Notes: generated from the letters alone by a model not told the origin. A stretch of DNA of 47,458 nucleotides from Ignavibacteria bacterium (GCA_030684555.1 JAUXVN010000083.1:1-47458), one strand, 5' to 3'; numbered from the stretch's first letter, positions 16,007 through 24,760 are shown. Numbers and translations: made by a program.

Positions 16007-17182
16007 TATGCTCACTTCGTCAAATCTTTCAGTTTCTTTTGTGAAGTCGTGAAATTCGGATCAATTTCAAGCGCTTTTTTAAACTGTGTAATAGCTTCAG
16101 CTTTATTTTCCGCGGCTAAATAACCATCGCCCAGACTATCGTATGAGTTAGGGTTATCCGGATCAAGTTCAACTTGTTTTTTGAATTTCTGAATTGCTTC
16201 GGTAATACGTTTATTGTTTAACAAAAAGTAACCGAAAGAATTATACAATTCACTAAAATCTTTGTTATTCCCAAATTTATTTTCGAGAAACTTAAATTCC
16301 TCTTCCGCTTTTCCCATATTTTTATCAGCAATGTATAACGCGGCAAGCTGTATATGTCCGGCTTTTTCATCGTAACCTATTAATATTTTAGCTTCTTTAT
16401 AAGCCTTCTCCATACTTCCTCCCATAATGTCGGGAGCCATGCGATAAAAATTAATTAATCCGATTCTACCCTGGATATGCGTAGGACTAATTTGAACCGT
16501 CTTCATGTATTCATCTTTTATTTTTGGCGCAAGCTTAATTTTGGTGAAGATACTGGAGTTTACGGCATCCATACCCATAGCTTGAGCAAACCAAAAATGA
16601 TAATCGGCGTTATTGTAGTTAATTTTAATTGCTTCTTCAAATTCATCCGAAGCTTCTTCATAATCTTTCTGGCGTAATAAAGTCCTTCCTAAATAAAAAT
16701 GAGCTTCAGCATTATTTTTATCTTTACTGATCAATTTCTCGAACATTGATTTTGCTTCGTTTAACTTATTGTTTTGTAGAAGATTTTTTGCGGAATTAAT
16801 ATCCTGCGCAAAATTCATCGAAACCAAGGTTAAAACTAAAAAGGCAAATACTATTTTTTTCATTATCACTTTCCTATAAATAACTGAGTTTAAGAATTCT
16901 TTCCTGCACTGAACAAATTAATTATGCTATCAAGCTAATAAGTACCAATATATAGCTACAATTACCGAATATCAAAAACACAAAATCATTTTATCTCTTT
17001 ATTCTGTGTCCGGTCATAATTTTGTTTATAGATTTGAAGATTTGGGTGATTGATTTCCTTAGCTCTTAAATAAGCTTTCTCGTAATTCTGATTTGCTAAC
17101 AATAACTGTCCCGCTTTTTCATACGTTTCTACTAAACTATCATAAACGTTAGCCGATTGAGGATAAAGCGTTACATTCTTTG
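16007..17182 (-). mobile_element. 1,176-bp inserted block carrying TPR coding sequence
   Basis: Comparison of the two ORF6N copies gives exact junctions. Copy 1 reads CAACTG-ATTTATCGCTT-CAAAGATTG; copy 2 keeps CAACTG and CAAAGATTG with 1,176 bases between. The block carries the tail of one TPR protein and an entire second TPR gene, whose stop is only 5 bases from the left junction. No transposase, terminal repeats or target duplication are visible, so illegitimate or homology-assisted recombination is more likely than transposition. Confidence 0.7.
16012..16863 (-). CDS. Exported tetratricopeptide-repeat protein
   Basis: About 283 residues. The ATG at 16863 (MKKIVFAFLVLTLVSMNFAQ) gives a clean signal peptide; a GTG two codons upstream is less likely. 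Behind it lie TPR units of about 34 residues: the pair from residue 26 (ARxxFEK...AEAHFYLGRTLLRQKDYEEA) and the terminal ones (NPNSYDSLGDGYLAAENKAEA, LEIDPNF). TPRs mediate protein contacts; a partner is not evident. The middle (DAVNSSIFTKIKLAPK...) resembles periplasmic TPR proteins fed into peptidase or transglutaminase assemblies, but this is uncertain. It lies within the block inserted in ORF6N copy 2 and appears intact. Confidence 0.8.
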   Translation of the reverse strand: MKKIVFAFLVLTLVSMNFAQDINSAKNLLQNNKLNEAKSMFEKLISKDKNNAEAHFYLGRTLLRQKDYEEASDEFEEAIKINYNNADYHFWFAQAMGMDAVNSSIFTKIKLAPKIKDEYMKTVQISPTHIQGRIGLINFYRMAPDIMGGSMEKAYKEAKILIGYDEKAGHIQLAALYIADKNMGKAEEEFKFLENKFGNNKDFSELYNSFGYFLLNNKRITEAIQKFKKQVELDPDNPNSYDSLGDGYLAAENKAEAITQFKKALEIDPNFTTSQKKLKDLTK

Positions 17183-17564
17183 CAAAGATTGCAGTTACCT
17201 GTTCATCGTGCGTTTCAATTTTATACTCTAACTCTTTTAACTTTTGTGCCAACTCTTTGTGCGTAGATAATATTTCTCTCAACTTAACAAACGCCTGTAC
17301 AACAAAAATACTTGCCTCTATCGCTCTTTGTGAATTAAGAACAGACGCCAGCATTAAAGCGCCATACTCCGTAAATGCAAATGGCAAAACGGTTGAATGT
17401 TTTAGAGAATTGAACCGGTCACAATTTGTGACCAGTTCATCTTTTTCTGATTTAGTAAGAATAAACATAAAGTCAGTTGTGAACCTCTCGCTATTGCGTT
17501 TTACTGCCTGGTTAAGGACTTTTGTAGATACTCCATACAACTCTGCTAGATTACGGTCAAGCAT
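16986..17564 (-). CDS. Chimeric ORF: ORF6N domain fused to a TPR-protein tail
   Basis: From the internal ATG 17564 the frame gives 192 residues. The first 128 are ORF6N domain plus coiled coil; the last 64 or so (AKNVTLYPQSANVYDSLVET... to the end) are the last two TPR-like helices of an unrelated protein, entered at the junction 17182/17183. The start lacks the first 22 residues of the domain. It may be expressed as a chimera or be dead; no RBS supports the ATG. Confidence 0.6.
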   Translation of the reverse strand: MLDRNLAELYGVSTKVLNQAVKRNSERFTTDFMFILTKSEKDELVTNCDRFNSLKHSTVLPFAFTEYGALMLASVLNSQRAIEASIFVVQAFVKLREILSTHKELAQKLKELEYKIETHDEQVTAIFAKNVTLYPQSANVYDSLVETYEKAGQLLLANQNYEKAYLRAKEINHPNLQIYKQNYDRTQNKEIK

Positions 17565-17717
17565 TACTCTTTATCCGCGGAGTAGGAGTATCCTGTTTTC
17601 AATTCGTTCTGTGGGTACTATTTCGTTTATGCTCATCTTTCTGTTTTTTCTTTCTCATCGTACTATTAACTTCTCATTTCCATTATTTACCAACATAGTT
17701 AACTCCCTTCTCTTCTA

Positions 17718-17744
17718 CTTGATGTTCCAAATTGGAACTTCAAG
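17718..17744. promoter_or_regulatory. 27-bp palindrome upstream of ORF6N copy 2
   Basis: Same sequence as at 15004-15030 and same distance to the ORF6N start, as part of the long direct repeat. Confidence 0.45.
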
Positions 17745-17788
17745 TTTGCAAACTCTTGCTTCGTTGTTTGAGTTACAAAATCTAATCC

Positions 17789-17821
17789 AAACCTCCGACG
17801 TTTTCAAAACGCCGGAGGTTT
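17789..17821 (-). repeat. 33-nt palindrome (copy 3 of the dispersed family)
   Basis: AAACCTCCGACGTTTT, central C at 17805, AAAACGCCGGAGGTTT; one mismatch. It closes the right end of the ORF6N repeat, followed by T residues, and lies 15 bases from the end of the MazF-type toxin gene. On that strand it may serve as the toxin operon's terminator. Confidence 0.78.
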
Positions 17822-17835
17822 TTTTAGAGCACAAC

Positions 17836-18162
17836 TTATTCAAACTCTTTGCATTTAAATTCAGTACAAAATTCTTTCATTACCTTACCAAATATTTCTT
17901 CTTTTACAACGCCAATTTCTTTTACTAAAAACCTTTTGTGCAGAATACCAATCTTCGGAACAATAACCACAGAAGTTTGTTTTAGCAGTCCTTTTTCCAT
18001 GTCTTCATTATTGATAGTAATTCCTTTAAGCTCAAGATTGGTTGTTAATGGCAGGTAGAGGAAATCTTCGTCTTTATATTCTTTGATTAATAAAATAGGT
18101 CTAAGTTTATAATTGGAAAGATCCGTAAAAAATATCTTGGCGAGGAAAAGTTTTCTTACCAT
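17836..18162 (-). CDS. MazF/PemK-family toxin
   Basis: A 108-residue PemK/MazF-like ribonuclease toxin. The family start (GDIFLAxxPFTD) is represented by LAKIFFTDLSNYKLRPILLI, with the arginine-proline pair (KLRPIL) conserved. The middle strands (DFLYLPLTTN) and the strand KQTSVVIVPKIGILHKRFLV with its downstream helix complete the fold. MazF enzymes cut mRNA at short motifs. It overlaps the antitoxin gene by 7 bases. Sequence divergence from canonical MazF is considerable, so target specificity cannot be guessed. Confidence 0.82.
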   Translation of the reverse strand: MVRKLFLAKIFFTDLSNYKLRPILLIKEYKDEDFLYLPLTTNLELKGITINNEDMEKGLLKQTSVVIVPKIGILHKRFLVKEIGVVKEEIFGKVMKEFCTEFKCKEFE

Positions 18163-18365
18163 GCCGAATAATCCTCGTTATCAATATCTTTAACCAAAAG
18201 AGGCACCGATCCCATTAAAGCTATTTCCGATTCGCTCCAATACAATCCTTTTTTTTCATCAGCATTAGAAAGGATAATAACTTCAACTTCATCCCCAAAG
18301 TTTTCGGGTATATCTATGGTTACTATTTTATTTATGACTTTTTCTCGTTTTCTTAAAGCAAGCAT
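18156..18365 (-). CDS. Antitoxin of the MazF-type pair
   Basis: A 69-residue protein encoded just before and overlapping the toxin. The N-terminal half (VINKIVTIDIPENFGDEVEVIIL) fits a small dimerising beta-rich fold seen in such Bacteroidota antitoxins, followed by an acidic tail (DEKKGLYWSESE...KDIDNEDYSAW). AAGGAAT precedes the ATG. The leader at 18391-18452 repeats that of the RelE-type operon. Confidence 0.78.
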   Translation of the reverse strand: MLALRKREKVINKIVTIDIPENFGDEVEVIILSNADEKKGLYWSESEIALMGSVPLLVKDIDNEDYSAW

Positions 18366-18390
18366 AAAATATTCCTTTAAATAATCTCTT

Positions 18391-18452
18391 TTTTTTATAA
18401 TCTTTTTAATGTTTGGTCTAAAATATCTAAAACATAACTATTTTCAAATCTC
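18391..18452 (-). repeat. Shared leader of two toxin-antitoxin operons, copy 2
   Basis: Partner of 15842-15902, in the same position relative to its antitoxin start. Similarity fades on both sides. Confidence 0.65.
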
Positions 18453-18464
18453 AAATCAAAACCT

Positions 18465-18547
18465 CATTTCTGTTCATTAATTCCCATTCGCGCTAAAGAG
18501 TAACGCTGTACGAACAAACCATCTTGATACAACGCATAGACATCAAC
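18465..18547 (-). pseudogene. Short C-terminal coding remnant
   Basis: A minus-strand frame reads VDVYALYQDGLFVQRYSLAR then MGINEQK and a stop, with a stop codon directly upstream. It looks like the tail of a vanished gene, left in the 308-base gap between antitoxin and ferredoxin. Function unknown. Confidence 0.3.
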
Positions 18548-18586
18548 CTAATTTTCCAAATCACAATTTTGGGTTTAAAATAAAAA

Positions 18587-18660
18587 GAGGCTGATCTTAA
18601 AACCATTTCCGATTACAAGCACCGGTTCCCCTAATGGTTTTAGTATCAGCCTCAAAAAAA
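18587..18660 (-). terminator. Long hairpin after the ferredoxin gene
   Basis: Arms 18587-18607 and 18633-18653 pair in 19 of 21 positions, around a 25-base loop, with A runs outside both arms that become a U tract on the minus transcript. It begins 21 bases after the ferredoxin stop. The stem is much longer than a plain terminator needs. Confidence 0.7.
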
Positions 18661-18673
18661 AGTTGTAGGATTT

Positions 18674-18886
18674 TTAAGCTTCTACAATAGCTTCAACCGG
18701 ACAAACTTCCTGACATGATTTGCAGTCATCACACAATTCACCAACAACGTAAGGGTGATCTTCTGAAAGGGGAGGAGTGACAACTCCGTTTATTTCATAA
18801 TCAATACCCGCATTATAAATTGCTGTAGCCGGACATTCATCCACACATGCATTGCAAGCGATACATTCTTCAGTAATGGTCATCAT
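18674..18886 (-). CDS. 2[4Fe-4S] ferredoxin
   Basis: A 70-residue bacterial-type ferredoxin. Two CxxCxxCxxxC clusters are complete: Cys8, 11, 14, 18 and Cys52, 55, 58, 62, the last cysteine of each followed by proline. The clusters are joined by a longer loop (residues 22-48) than in clostridial ferredoxins, as in Chlorobi and allied ferredoxins that feed electrons at low potential to pyruvate and 2-oxoglutarate synthases. It is a single-gene unit, with a strong hairpin behind it. Either of two adjacent ATGs can start it. Confidence 0.92.
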   Translation of the reverse strand: MMTITEECIACNACVDECPATAIYNAGIDYEINGVVTPPLSEDHPYVVGELCDDCKSCQEVCPVEAIVEA

Positions 18887-19211
18887 TTTTAATTTTCCTA
18901 TGTTAGAATTTTAACTGTTGCCAATAATAAACAAATATAATGCCTAAAAATGAAAGTGATGTTTTTTGTCTAAATTAGACTTGGTGATTCATTAAAAATT
19001 AAAAAGTAAGGATTTATTCGGAAATTGTGATAAAATTAATAGTTGACATACAACAAATATTTCTCATTATTGAAAAATAAGAGCCCCCGATTTTCAATTA
19101 TAAATTTACTATTTAGTCAAGATTGCCATAAAAGAAAAAAGAAAATTTTCAACTTGTAAAAGAAGTTTCTTTCCCGTTAGTTTAACGCCTAAATTTTTCT
19201 AAGGATACAAA
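18887..19211. other. 325-base intergenic region between ferredoxin and tex
   Basis: AT-rich and without coding potential. It holds a short inverted repeat GTCTAA-A-TTAGAC (18968-18980) on the ferredoxin side. A TTGACA at 19043-19048 has only a weak match (ATTATT, 17-base spacer) in the -10 position, as a possible tex promoter. Nothing else seen. Confidence 0.5.
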
Positions 19212-21404
19212 ATGATAATTCCTCAAATTATTGCAAATGAACTTTCGATAAAATTGCAGCAAGTAGATGCAGTTCTAAATTTATTTAAAGAAGGATCAAC
19301 AATTCCATTTATTGCGAGATATCGAAAAGAAACCACAGGCGGATTAGACGAAGAAATTTTAAGAGAAATTGAGGATAGATTAAATTATTTAACTCTACTT
19401 CAAGATAGACGGGAAACCATTCTCAAAAGCATAGAAGAGCAGGGGAAATTAACCCCTGAACTCCAAGCAAAAATAATTGCATGTACTAAATTACAGGAAC
19501 TTGAAGATCTCTATCTTCCTTATAAACCAAAAAGAAAAACACGTGGAACTATTGCAAAGGCGAAAGGTTTGGAACCGCTTGCTCTTTTCTTGCTTGATAA
19601 TCCTATGTTTTCCGGCAATCTCGAGGAAAAACTTGCTGAGTTTATCAATATAGAACTTGGTGTAGAAACAATTGAAGAAGCATTACAAGGGGCAAAAGAT
19701 ATTATTGCGGAAATGATTTCAGAAGATGCTGAAGTTCGTAAAGTGGTTCGAGAAATATTGCTTGATACATCAATTGTAAAAACCGAAAAAACTAAAGAAA
19801 GTGTTTCTGCCGAAACGGCTAACGAAAAGTTAAAGGAAAAAGATAAAAAAGAAGTCTATCTGATTTATTATGACTTTAATATTGATATAAAAAAAATAAA
19901 ACCTTATCAATTACTTGCAATCAATAGAGGTGAAAAGGAAAAATTTCTCAAACTCCATTTTCAATTTGATGAGATAGAAATCCATAAAAACATCAAAAAA
20001 ACATTTCTGAAATATGATGAATCTTTTTTTATGGAAATATTTCAGACTGTAATTGAAGATTCATTTAAGCGTTTAATTTTTCCGTCTATCGAAAGAGAAA
20101 TGCGCAACTATTTAACGGAAGCGGCTGATCTTCATGCCATCGAGATTTTTGCAAATAACCTGCGGCAGCTTCTTTTGCAGCCACCATTCTCAGAAAAAAT
20201 TATTATGGGAATTGATCCCGGATTTTATTCAGGAAGTAAAGTTGCTATAATTGATAAAACTGGAAAGTATATTGATGGCTCCACAATTTATCCACATCCT
20301 CCACAAAATAAAAAATCGGAAGCAGAGAAAATTCTTCTAACCTTTATAAAAAAATATCAAGTTGAATTAATTGCAATTGGTAACGGAACTGCAAGTCGTG
20401 AAACAGAAATGTTAATTGCAGAATTGATTCAATCAAATAAACTTGATTGTCACTATTTAATTGTAAACGAAGCCGGAGCTTCCGTTTATTCTGCATCACC
20501 AATCGCAAAAAAAGAATTTCCCGATCTGGATGCAAGTCAACGTGGAAATATTTCAATTGCACGACGCGTCCTCGATCCTCTTGCAGAGCTTGTTAAAATT
20601 GATCCAAAATCAATTGGGGTCGGGCTTTATCAGCATGATGTTGATCAAAAATTATTAATGAAAAAATTAGACAATGTTGTTGAGAGCTGCGTCAATTATG
20701 TCGGTGTTGATGTTAATACAGCTTCGGCATCTTTGCTGACTTATGTTTCCGGTTTGAATAAACGACTTGCAGAAAATATCGTAAAGTACCGTGAAAAAAA
20801 CGGAAGGTTTAACGGGCGTAATGAATTTATGGATGTTAGCGGAATGGGTGAAAAAGCTTTTGAACAATCAGCAGGATTTCTGAAAATTCCTAACAGCCCA
20901 AATCCTTTTGATAATACATTCATTCATCCAGAATCTTACAAAGCGGCAGAAGAATTATTACAGATGTTCAATATTCAAAAAGAAAAAGTTAAAGAATCCG
21001 GTCCTATGCTTGATTTTTTCATAAATAAAAAAGGGATTAAAAATGTAGTTCAAGAAATTAAAATCGGTGAACCAACTCTAATTGATATTATTGAAAACTT
21101 GAAGAAGCCGGGAAGAGACCCGCGCGAAGAAATGCCTAAACCGATCTTGAGAAGTGATGTATTGAAAATGGAAGACCTCCAACCCGGAATGGTATTGAAA
21201 GGGACAGTAAGAAATGTTGTTGATTTCGGAGCGTTCATAGATATTGGAGTAAAACAGGATGGGCTTCTACACATATCACAAATGGCTAATAAGTTTGTGA
21301 AAAATCCTTTAGAACTTATTCAGGTTGGCGATATTGTTGACATAACAATTCTTCAAATTGATGTAGACAGAAAACGCATTTCGTTGAGTATGAAATCGCA
21401 GTAG
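19212..21404 (+). CDS. tex: Tex family RNA-binding transcription accessory protein
   Basis: A full-length 730-residue Tex/YhgF protein. An N-terminal helical region (FIARYRKETTGGLDEEILRE, LEDLYLPYKPKRKTRGTIAK) precedes the YqgF-like RNase H fold (IMGIDPGFYSGSKVAII). The helix-hairpin-helix segment has VGVDVNTASASLL and ENIVKYREKNGRF. The C-terminal S1 domain (GMVLKGTVRNVVDFGAFIDI, GLLHISQMANKFV) binds RNA. Tex is a conserved cytosolic factor linked to transcription and RNA handling; the exact activity is unsettled. AAGGA lies 6 bases before the ATG. It is separate from eno, with its own upstream region. Confidence 0.95.
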   Translation: MIIPQIIANELSIKLQQVDAVLNLFKEGSTIPFIARYRKETTGGLDEEILREIEDRLNYLTLLQDRRETILKSIEEQGKLTPELQAKIIACTKLQELEDLYLPYKPKRKTRGTIAKAKGLEPLALFLLDNPMFSGNLEEKLAEFINIELGVETIEEALQGAKDIIAEMISEDAEVRKVVREILLDTSIVKTEKTKESVSAETANEKLKEKDKKEVYLIYYDFNIDIKKIKPYQLLAINRGEKEKFLKLHFQFDEIEIHKNIKKTFLKYDESFFMEIFQTVIEDSFKRLIFPSIEREMRNYLTEAADLHAIEIFANNLRQLLLQPPFSEKIIMGIDPGFYSGSKVAIIDKTGKYIDGSTIYPHPPQNKKSEAEKILLTFIKKYQVELIAIGNGTASRETEMLIAELIQSNKLDCHYLIVNEAGASVYSASPIAKKEFPDLDASQRGNISIARRVLDPLAELVKIDPKSIGVGLYQHDVDQKLLMKKLDNVVESCVNYVGVDVNTASASLLTYVSGLNKRLAENIVKYREKNGRFNGRNEFMDVSGMGEKAFEQSAGFLKIPNSPNPFDNTFIHPESYKAAEELLQMFNIQKEKVKESGPMLDFFINKKGIKNVVQEIKIGEPTLIDIIENLKKPGRDPREEMPKPILRSDVLKMEDLQPGMVLKGTVRNVVDFGAFIDIGVKQDGLLHISQMANKFVKNPLELIQVGDIVDITILQIDVDRKRISLSMKSQ

Positions 21405-21438
21405 AAAATTTAGCTTAACAATCTGAATAAAAAAATGG

Positions 21439-21487
21439 TTTTACACTTTTACTATCAATGATTTTATGTAATTTTGAAAGTGTAAAA
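21439..21487 (+). promoter_or_regulatory. Inverted repeat over the eno promoter region
   Basis: TTTTACACTTT (21439-21449) and AAAGTGTAAAA (21477-21487) are perfect 11-base arms, 27 bases apart. TAATTTTG (21469-21476) fits the Bacteroidota -7 consensus TAnnTTTG, with a TTTT at 21447-21450 in the -33 position. The arms flank the core promoter, as an operator pair could. Confidence 0.4.
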
Positions 21488-21512
21488 ATAAAAATTTGGA
21501 AACTCAAATTAG

Positions 21513-22826
<1,314 letters not shown>

Positions 22827-22848
22827 AATAGTATTTATATTATTATTT

Positions 22849-22875
22849 AAGCCGTCATTTTGACGGCTTTTTTAT
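22849..22875 (+). terminator. Rho-independent terminator of eno
   Basis: AAGCCGTCA / TGACGGCTT with a TTT loop and a T run, 22 bases after the stop. Confidence 0.92.
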
Positions 22876-22909
22876 TGAACCAAAACTCAAATTAATATAA
22901 GGAACTCAA

Positions 22910-23800
22910 TTGCCATTCACAGGAGAATTATCTGCGCTGCTTACGGCACTTCTTTGGTCGGCATCTTCAATAATTTTTGCAGAAGCAACACATCGGATTG
23001 GTTCGGTTCAATTAAATATAAACAGACTTTTTTTTGCGGCATTCTGGTTAATGCTTACAATTTTAATTGGTGGAATCTCGTATGAACTTTCATCAAAACA
23101 GCTACTATTGTTGAGTGCTAGCGGTATTGTTGGTCTTGTTATCGGAGATACATTTTTATTTAAAGCTTATCAGCATATTGGTGCAAGATTTAGTATGCTG
23201 TTAATGGCTGTCTCACCCGGAATGACTGCAATTCTAGGTTATTTTTTCTTATCGGAAAAAATTTCAGCGATTGGAATGGTGGGAATGATAATTACACTTG
23301 GTGGAGTTGCGCTTGTAGTTCTTGAGAGACAAGAAACCCCTACATCAAAATATAAAATTAGTAGAATCGGAATAATTCATGGACTTCTTGGTGCCCTCGG
23401 TCAAGCAGGAGGATTAATTTTCGCTAAACTTGCATTCAATGAAGGAGAAATTCATGGATTTGTTGCTACATTTATCAGAATTGTTTCATCAGTTGTAGCT
23501 CTGTTTCCAATTTTATTATTAGCGGGAAGGTATAAGAATCCGATAAAACTTTATCGCAACGATTTCAAATCCCTCGGATTAACAATTACAGGAAGTATTG
23601 TTGGACCATACTTAGGTATCACTTTCAGTTTAATTGCTATTGTACATACTAAAGTTGGAATTGCTGCAACTTTAATGTCAACTATGCCAATAATTATGCT
23701 TCCAATGATTAAATATGTCTACAAAGAAAAACTCACTTATAGAAGTATAACCGGTGCAGTAATTGCGGTTGTAGGAATTGCAATTCTATTTTTAAGATGA
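22910..23800 (+). CDS. EamA/DMT-family membrane transporter
   Basis: A 296-residue integral membrane protein, about ten helices in two EamA repeats (residues 1-140 and 150-296). Repeat signs: ALLWSASSIIFAEATHRI, GIVGLVIGDTFLFKAYQHIG with ARFSMLLMAVSPGMTAIL and FFLSEKISAIGMVGMIITL; the second half ends VYKEKLTYRSITGAVIAVVG. DMT transporters export metabolites or amino acids; substrate unknown. The start is TTG 22910, with AAGGA about 7 bases upstream; no ATG is suitable before residue 46. Confidence 0.88.
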   Translation: MPFTGELSALLTALLWSASSIIFAEATHRIGSVQLNINRLFFAAFWLMLTILIGGISYELSSKQLLLLSASGIVGLVIGDTFLFKAYQHIGARFSMLLMAVSPGMTAILGYFFLSEKISAIGMVGMIITLGGVALVVLERQETPTSKYKISRIGIIHGLLGALGQAGGLIFAKLAFNEGEIHGFVATFIRIVSSVVALFPILLLAGRYKNPIKLYRNDFKSLGLTITGSIVGPYLGITFSLIAIVHTKVGIAATLMSTMPIIMLPMIKYVYKEKLTYRSITGAVIAVVGIAILFLR

Positions 23801-23861
23801 TATTTGGTTACTGAATAAAAGTTGTTATTTTATCCGGCATATTTACGAAAGGAAAAAAGAG

Positions 23862-24365
23862 ATGAATACTGCGGTCAAATTTGGTATCTATACGGGGATT
23901 AGTGTTGCAGTTTGGACAATCATAATGGTTTTAACAGGCTGGTTCAAAGATCCAATTTTATTAAACTTATTTTGGATGGTTGTTATTTTTCAGTTCGTAC
24001 TACTTTACATCGGGTTAAAAAAATCATCTATTGAAGCTCGAGTAAATGGTGAGTTCGGGAAGTCATATACAGAATTAATTAAAAACGGATTACTTATTAC
24101 TATTATTGCCGGTGTTCTGATATTTTTCTCATCACTATTATTTACCACTCAAATCTATCCTGAATATTTCAATGAACTAAGAGAAACATATCAGCAAATT
24201 TTAACTTCTTCCGGTAAATCAGAAATTGAAATTGAAAAATTACTTGAAGAAAACTCAAAGACGCAAACTCCGTTTTTGCAGGCACTTTTTGGGTTTATAG
24301 GTACTTTTTTAACCGGATTACTAGGCAGTTCAATATTTAGTGCAATTTTTAGAAAAAGGGAATAA
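23862..24365 (+). CDS. DUF4199-family membrane protein
   Basis: A 167-residue protein with four hydrophobic helices (about 6-28, 33-50, 75-96, 143-162). The arrangement, with a periplasmic or cytoplasmic helix (YPEYFNELRETYQQIL...EIEKLLEENSKTQTPFLQAL) between helices 3 and 4, matches DUF4199 proteins found widely in Bacteroidota. No function is known. GGAAAAAAGAG before the ATG is the likely RBS. It precedes rpmE by 87 bases. Confidence 0.75.
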   Translation: MNTAVKFGIYTGISVAVWTIIMVLTGWFKDPILLNLFWMVVIFQFVLLYIGLKKSSIEARVNGEFGKSYTELIKNGLLITIIAGVLIFFSSLLFTTQIYPEYFNELRETYQQILTSSGKSEIEIEKLLEENSKTQTPFLQALFGFIGTFLTGLLGSSIFSAIFRKRE

Positions 24366-24387
24366 AAATTTTATTTTTACTCAAATA

Positions 24388-24418
24388 TTGGAAAAATCAG
24401 ACCGATATAATATATTTG
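24388..24418 (+). promoter_or_regulatory. Likely rpmE promoter, Bacteroidota type
   Basis: TATATTTG (24411-24418) matches TAnnTTTG; TTG at 24388-24390 stands 20 bases before it. The predicted transcript starts about 25-30 bases before the rpmE ATG. Confidence 0.45.
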
Positions 24419-24452
24419 CAGACTAGTTAGAAAATAAAATAAGGTTCAGGAA

Positions 24453-24704
24453 ATGAAAAAAGGGATTCATCCGCAGTACAGACCGGTAGTGTTTAAAGAT
24501 TTCTCATGTGATTTTGCTATTTTGACCCGGTCAACTATTAAAGCCACCGAAACGATTGAATGGGAAGACGGAAAAAGTTATCCTCTTATTCGTTTAGAAA
24601 TTTCAAGTGGTTCGCATCCATTCTTTACCGGTAAACAAAAATTATTAGATACAGCCGGAAGAGTAGAGAAATTTATGAAAAAATACGGCAAACCTTCAAA
24701 CTAA
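24453..24704 (+). CDS. rpmE: 50S ribosomal protein L31, type B
   Basis: An 83-residue L31: [16 protein letters not shown], the central [11 protein letters not shown] strand, and [19 protein letters not shown] at the end. The zinc-binding cysteines of type A L31 are missing (one Cys remains), so this is the zinc-independent type B form. Length is normal for it. Single-gene unit with promoter and terminator. Confidence 0.96.
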   Translation: MKKGIHPQYRPVVFKDFSCDFAILTRSTIKATETIEWEDGKSYPLIRLEISSGSHPFFTGKQKLLDTAGRVEKFMKKYGKPSN

Positions 24705-24725
24705 TAGCCGTAACATAATTTTATT

Positions 24726-24760
24726 AAAAAAGCTATTCATAATTGGAATAGCTTTTTTTA
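24726..24760 (+). terminator. Rho-independent terminator of rpmE
   Basis: AAAAAAGCTATTC / GAATAGCTTTTTT with a 7-base loop, 22 bases after the stop. Confidence 0.93.

Larger units (their letters stand above)
15924..17636 (-). pseudogene. ORF6N gene copy 2: nonsense mutation and TPR-gene insertion
   Basis: The copy begins at 17636 (MSINEIVPTERIENRILLLRG), but the 22nd codon, a glutamine codon (CAA) in copy 1, is TAA at 17571-17573. From an internal ATG at 17564 a frame resumes through the ORF6N domain and coiled coil, nearly identical to copy 1 from LVTN to HDEQVTAIF. It then enters foreign sequence at 17182/17183. The missing 3' end (basic, proline-rich tail) is found at 15924-16006. The insert of 1,176 bases (16007-17182) replaces 11 bases of copy 1 (14458-14468). 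Confidence 0.85.

Noticed and set aside
18587-18653. Possible tRNA or riboswitch (GGTTCCCC in a folded element)
   Set aside because: One long two-arm stem, no cloverleaf, no anticodon arm, located behind a gene and before a U tract.
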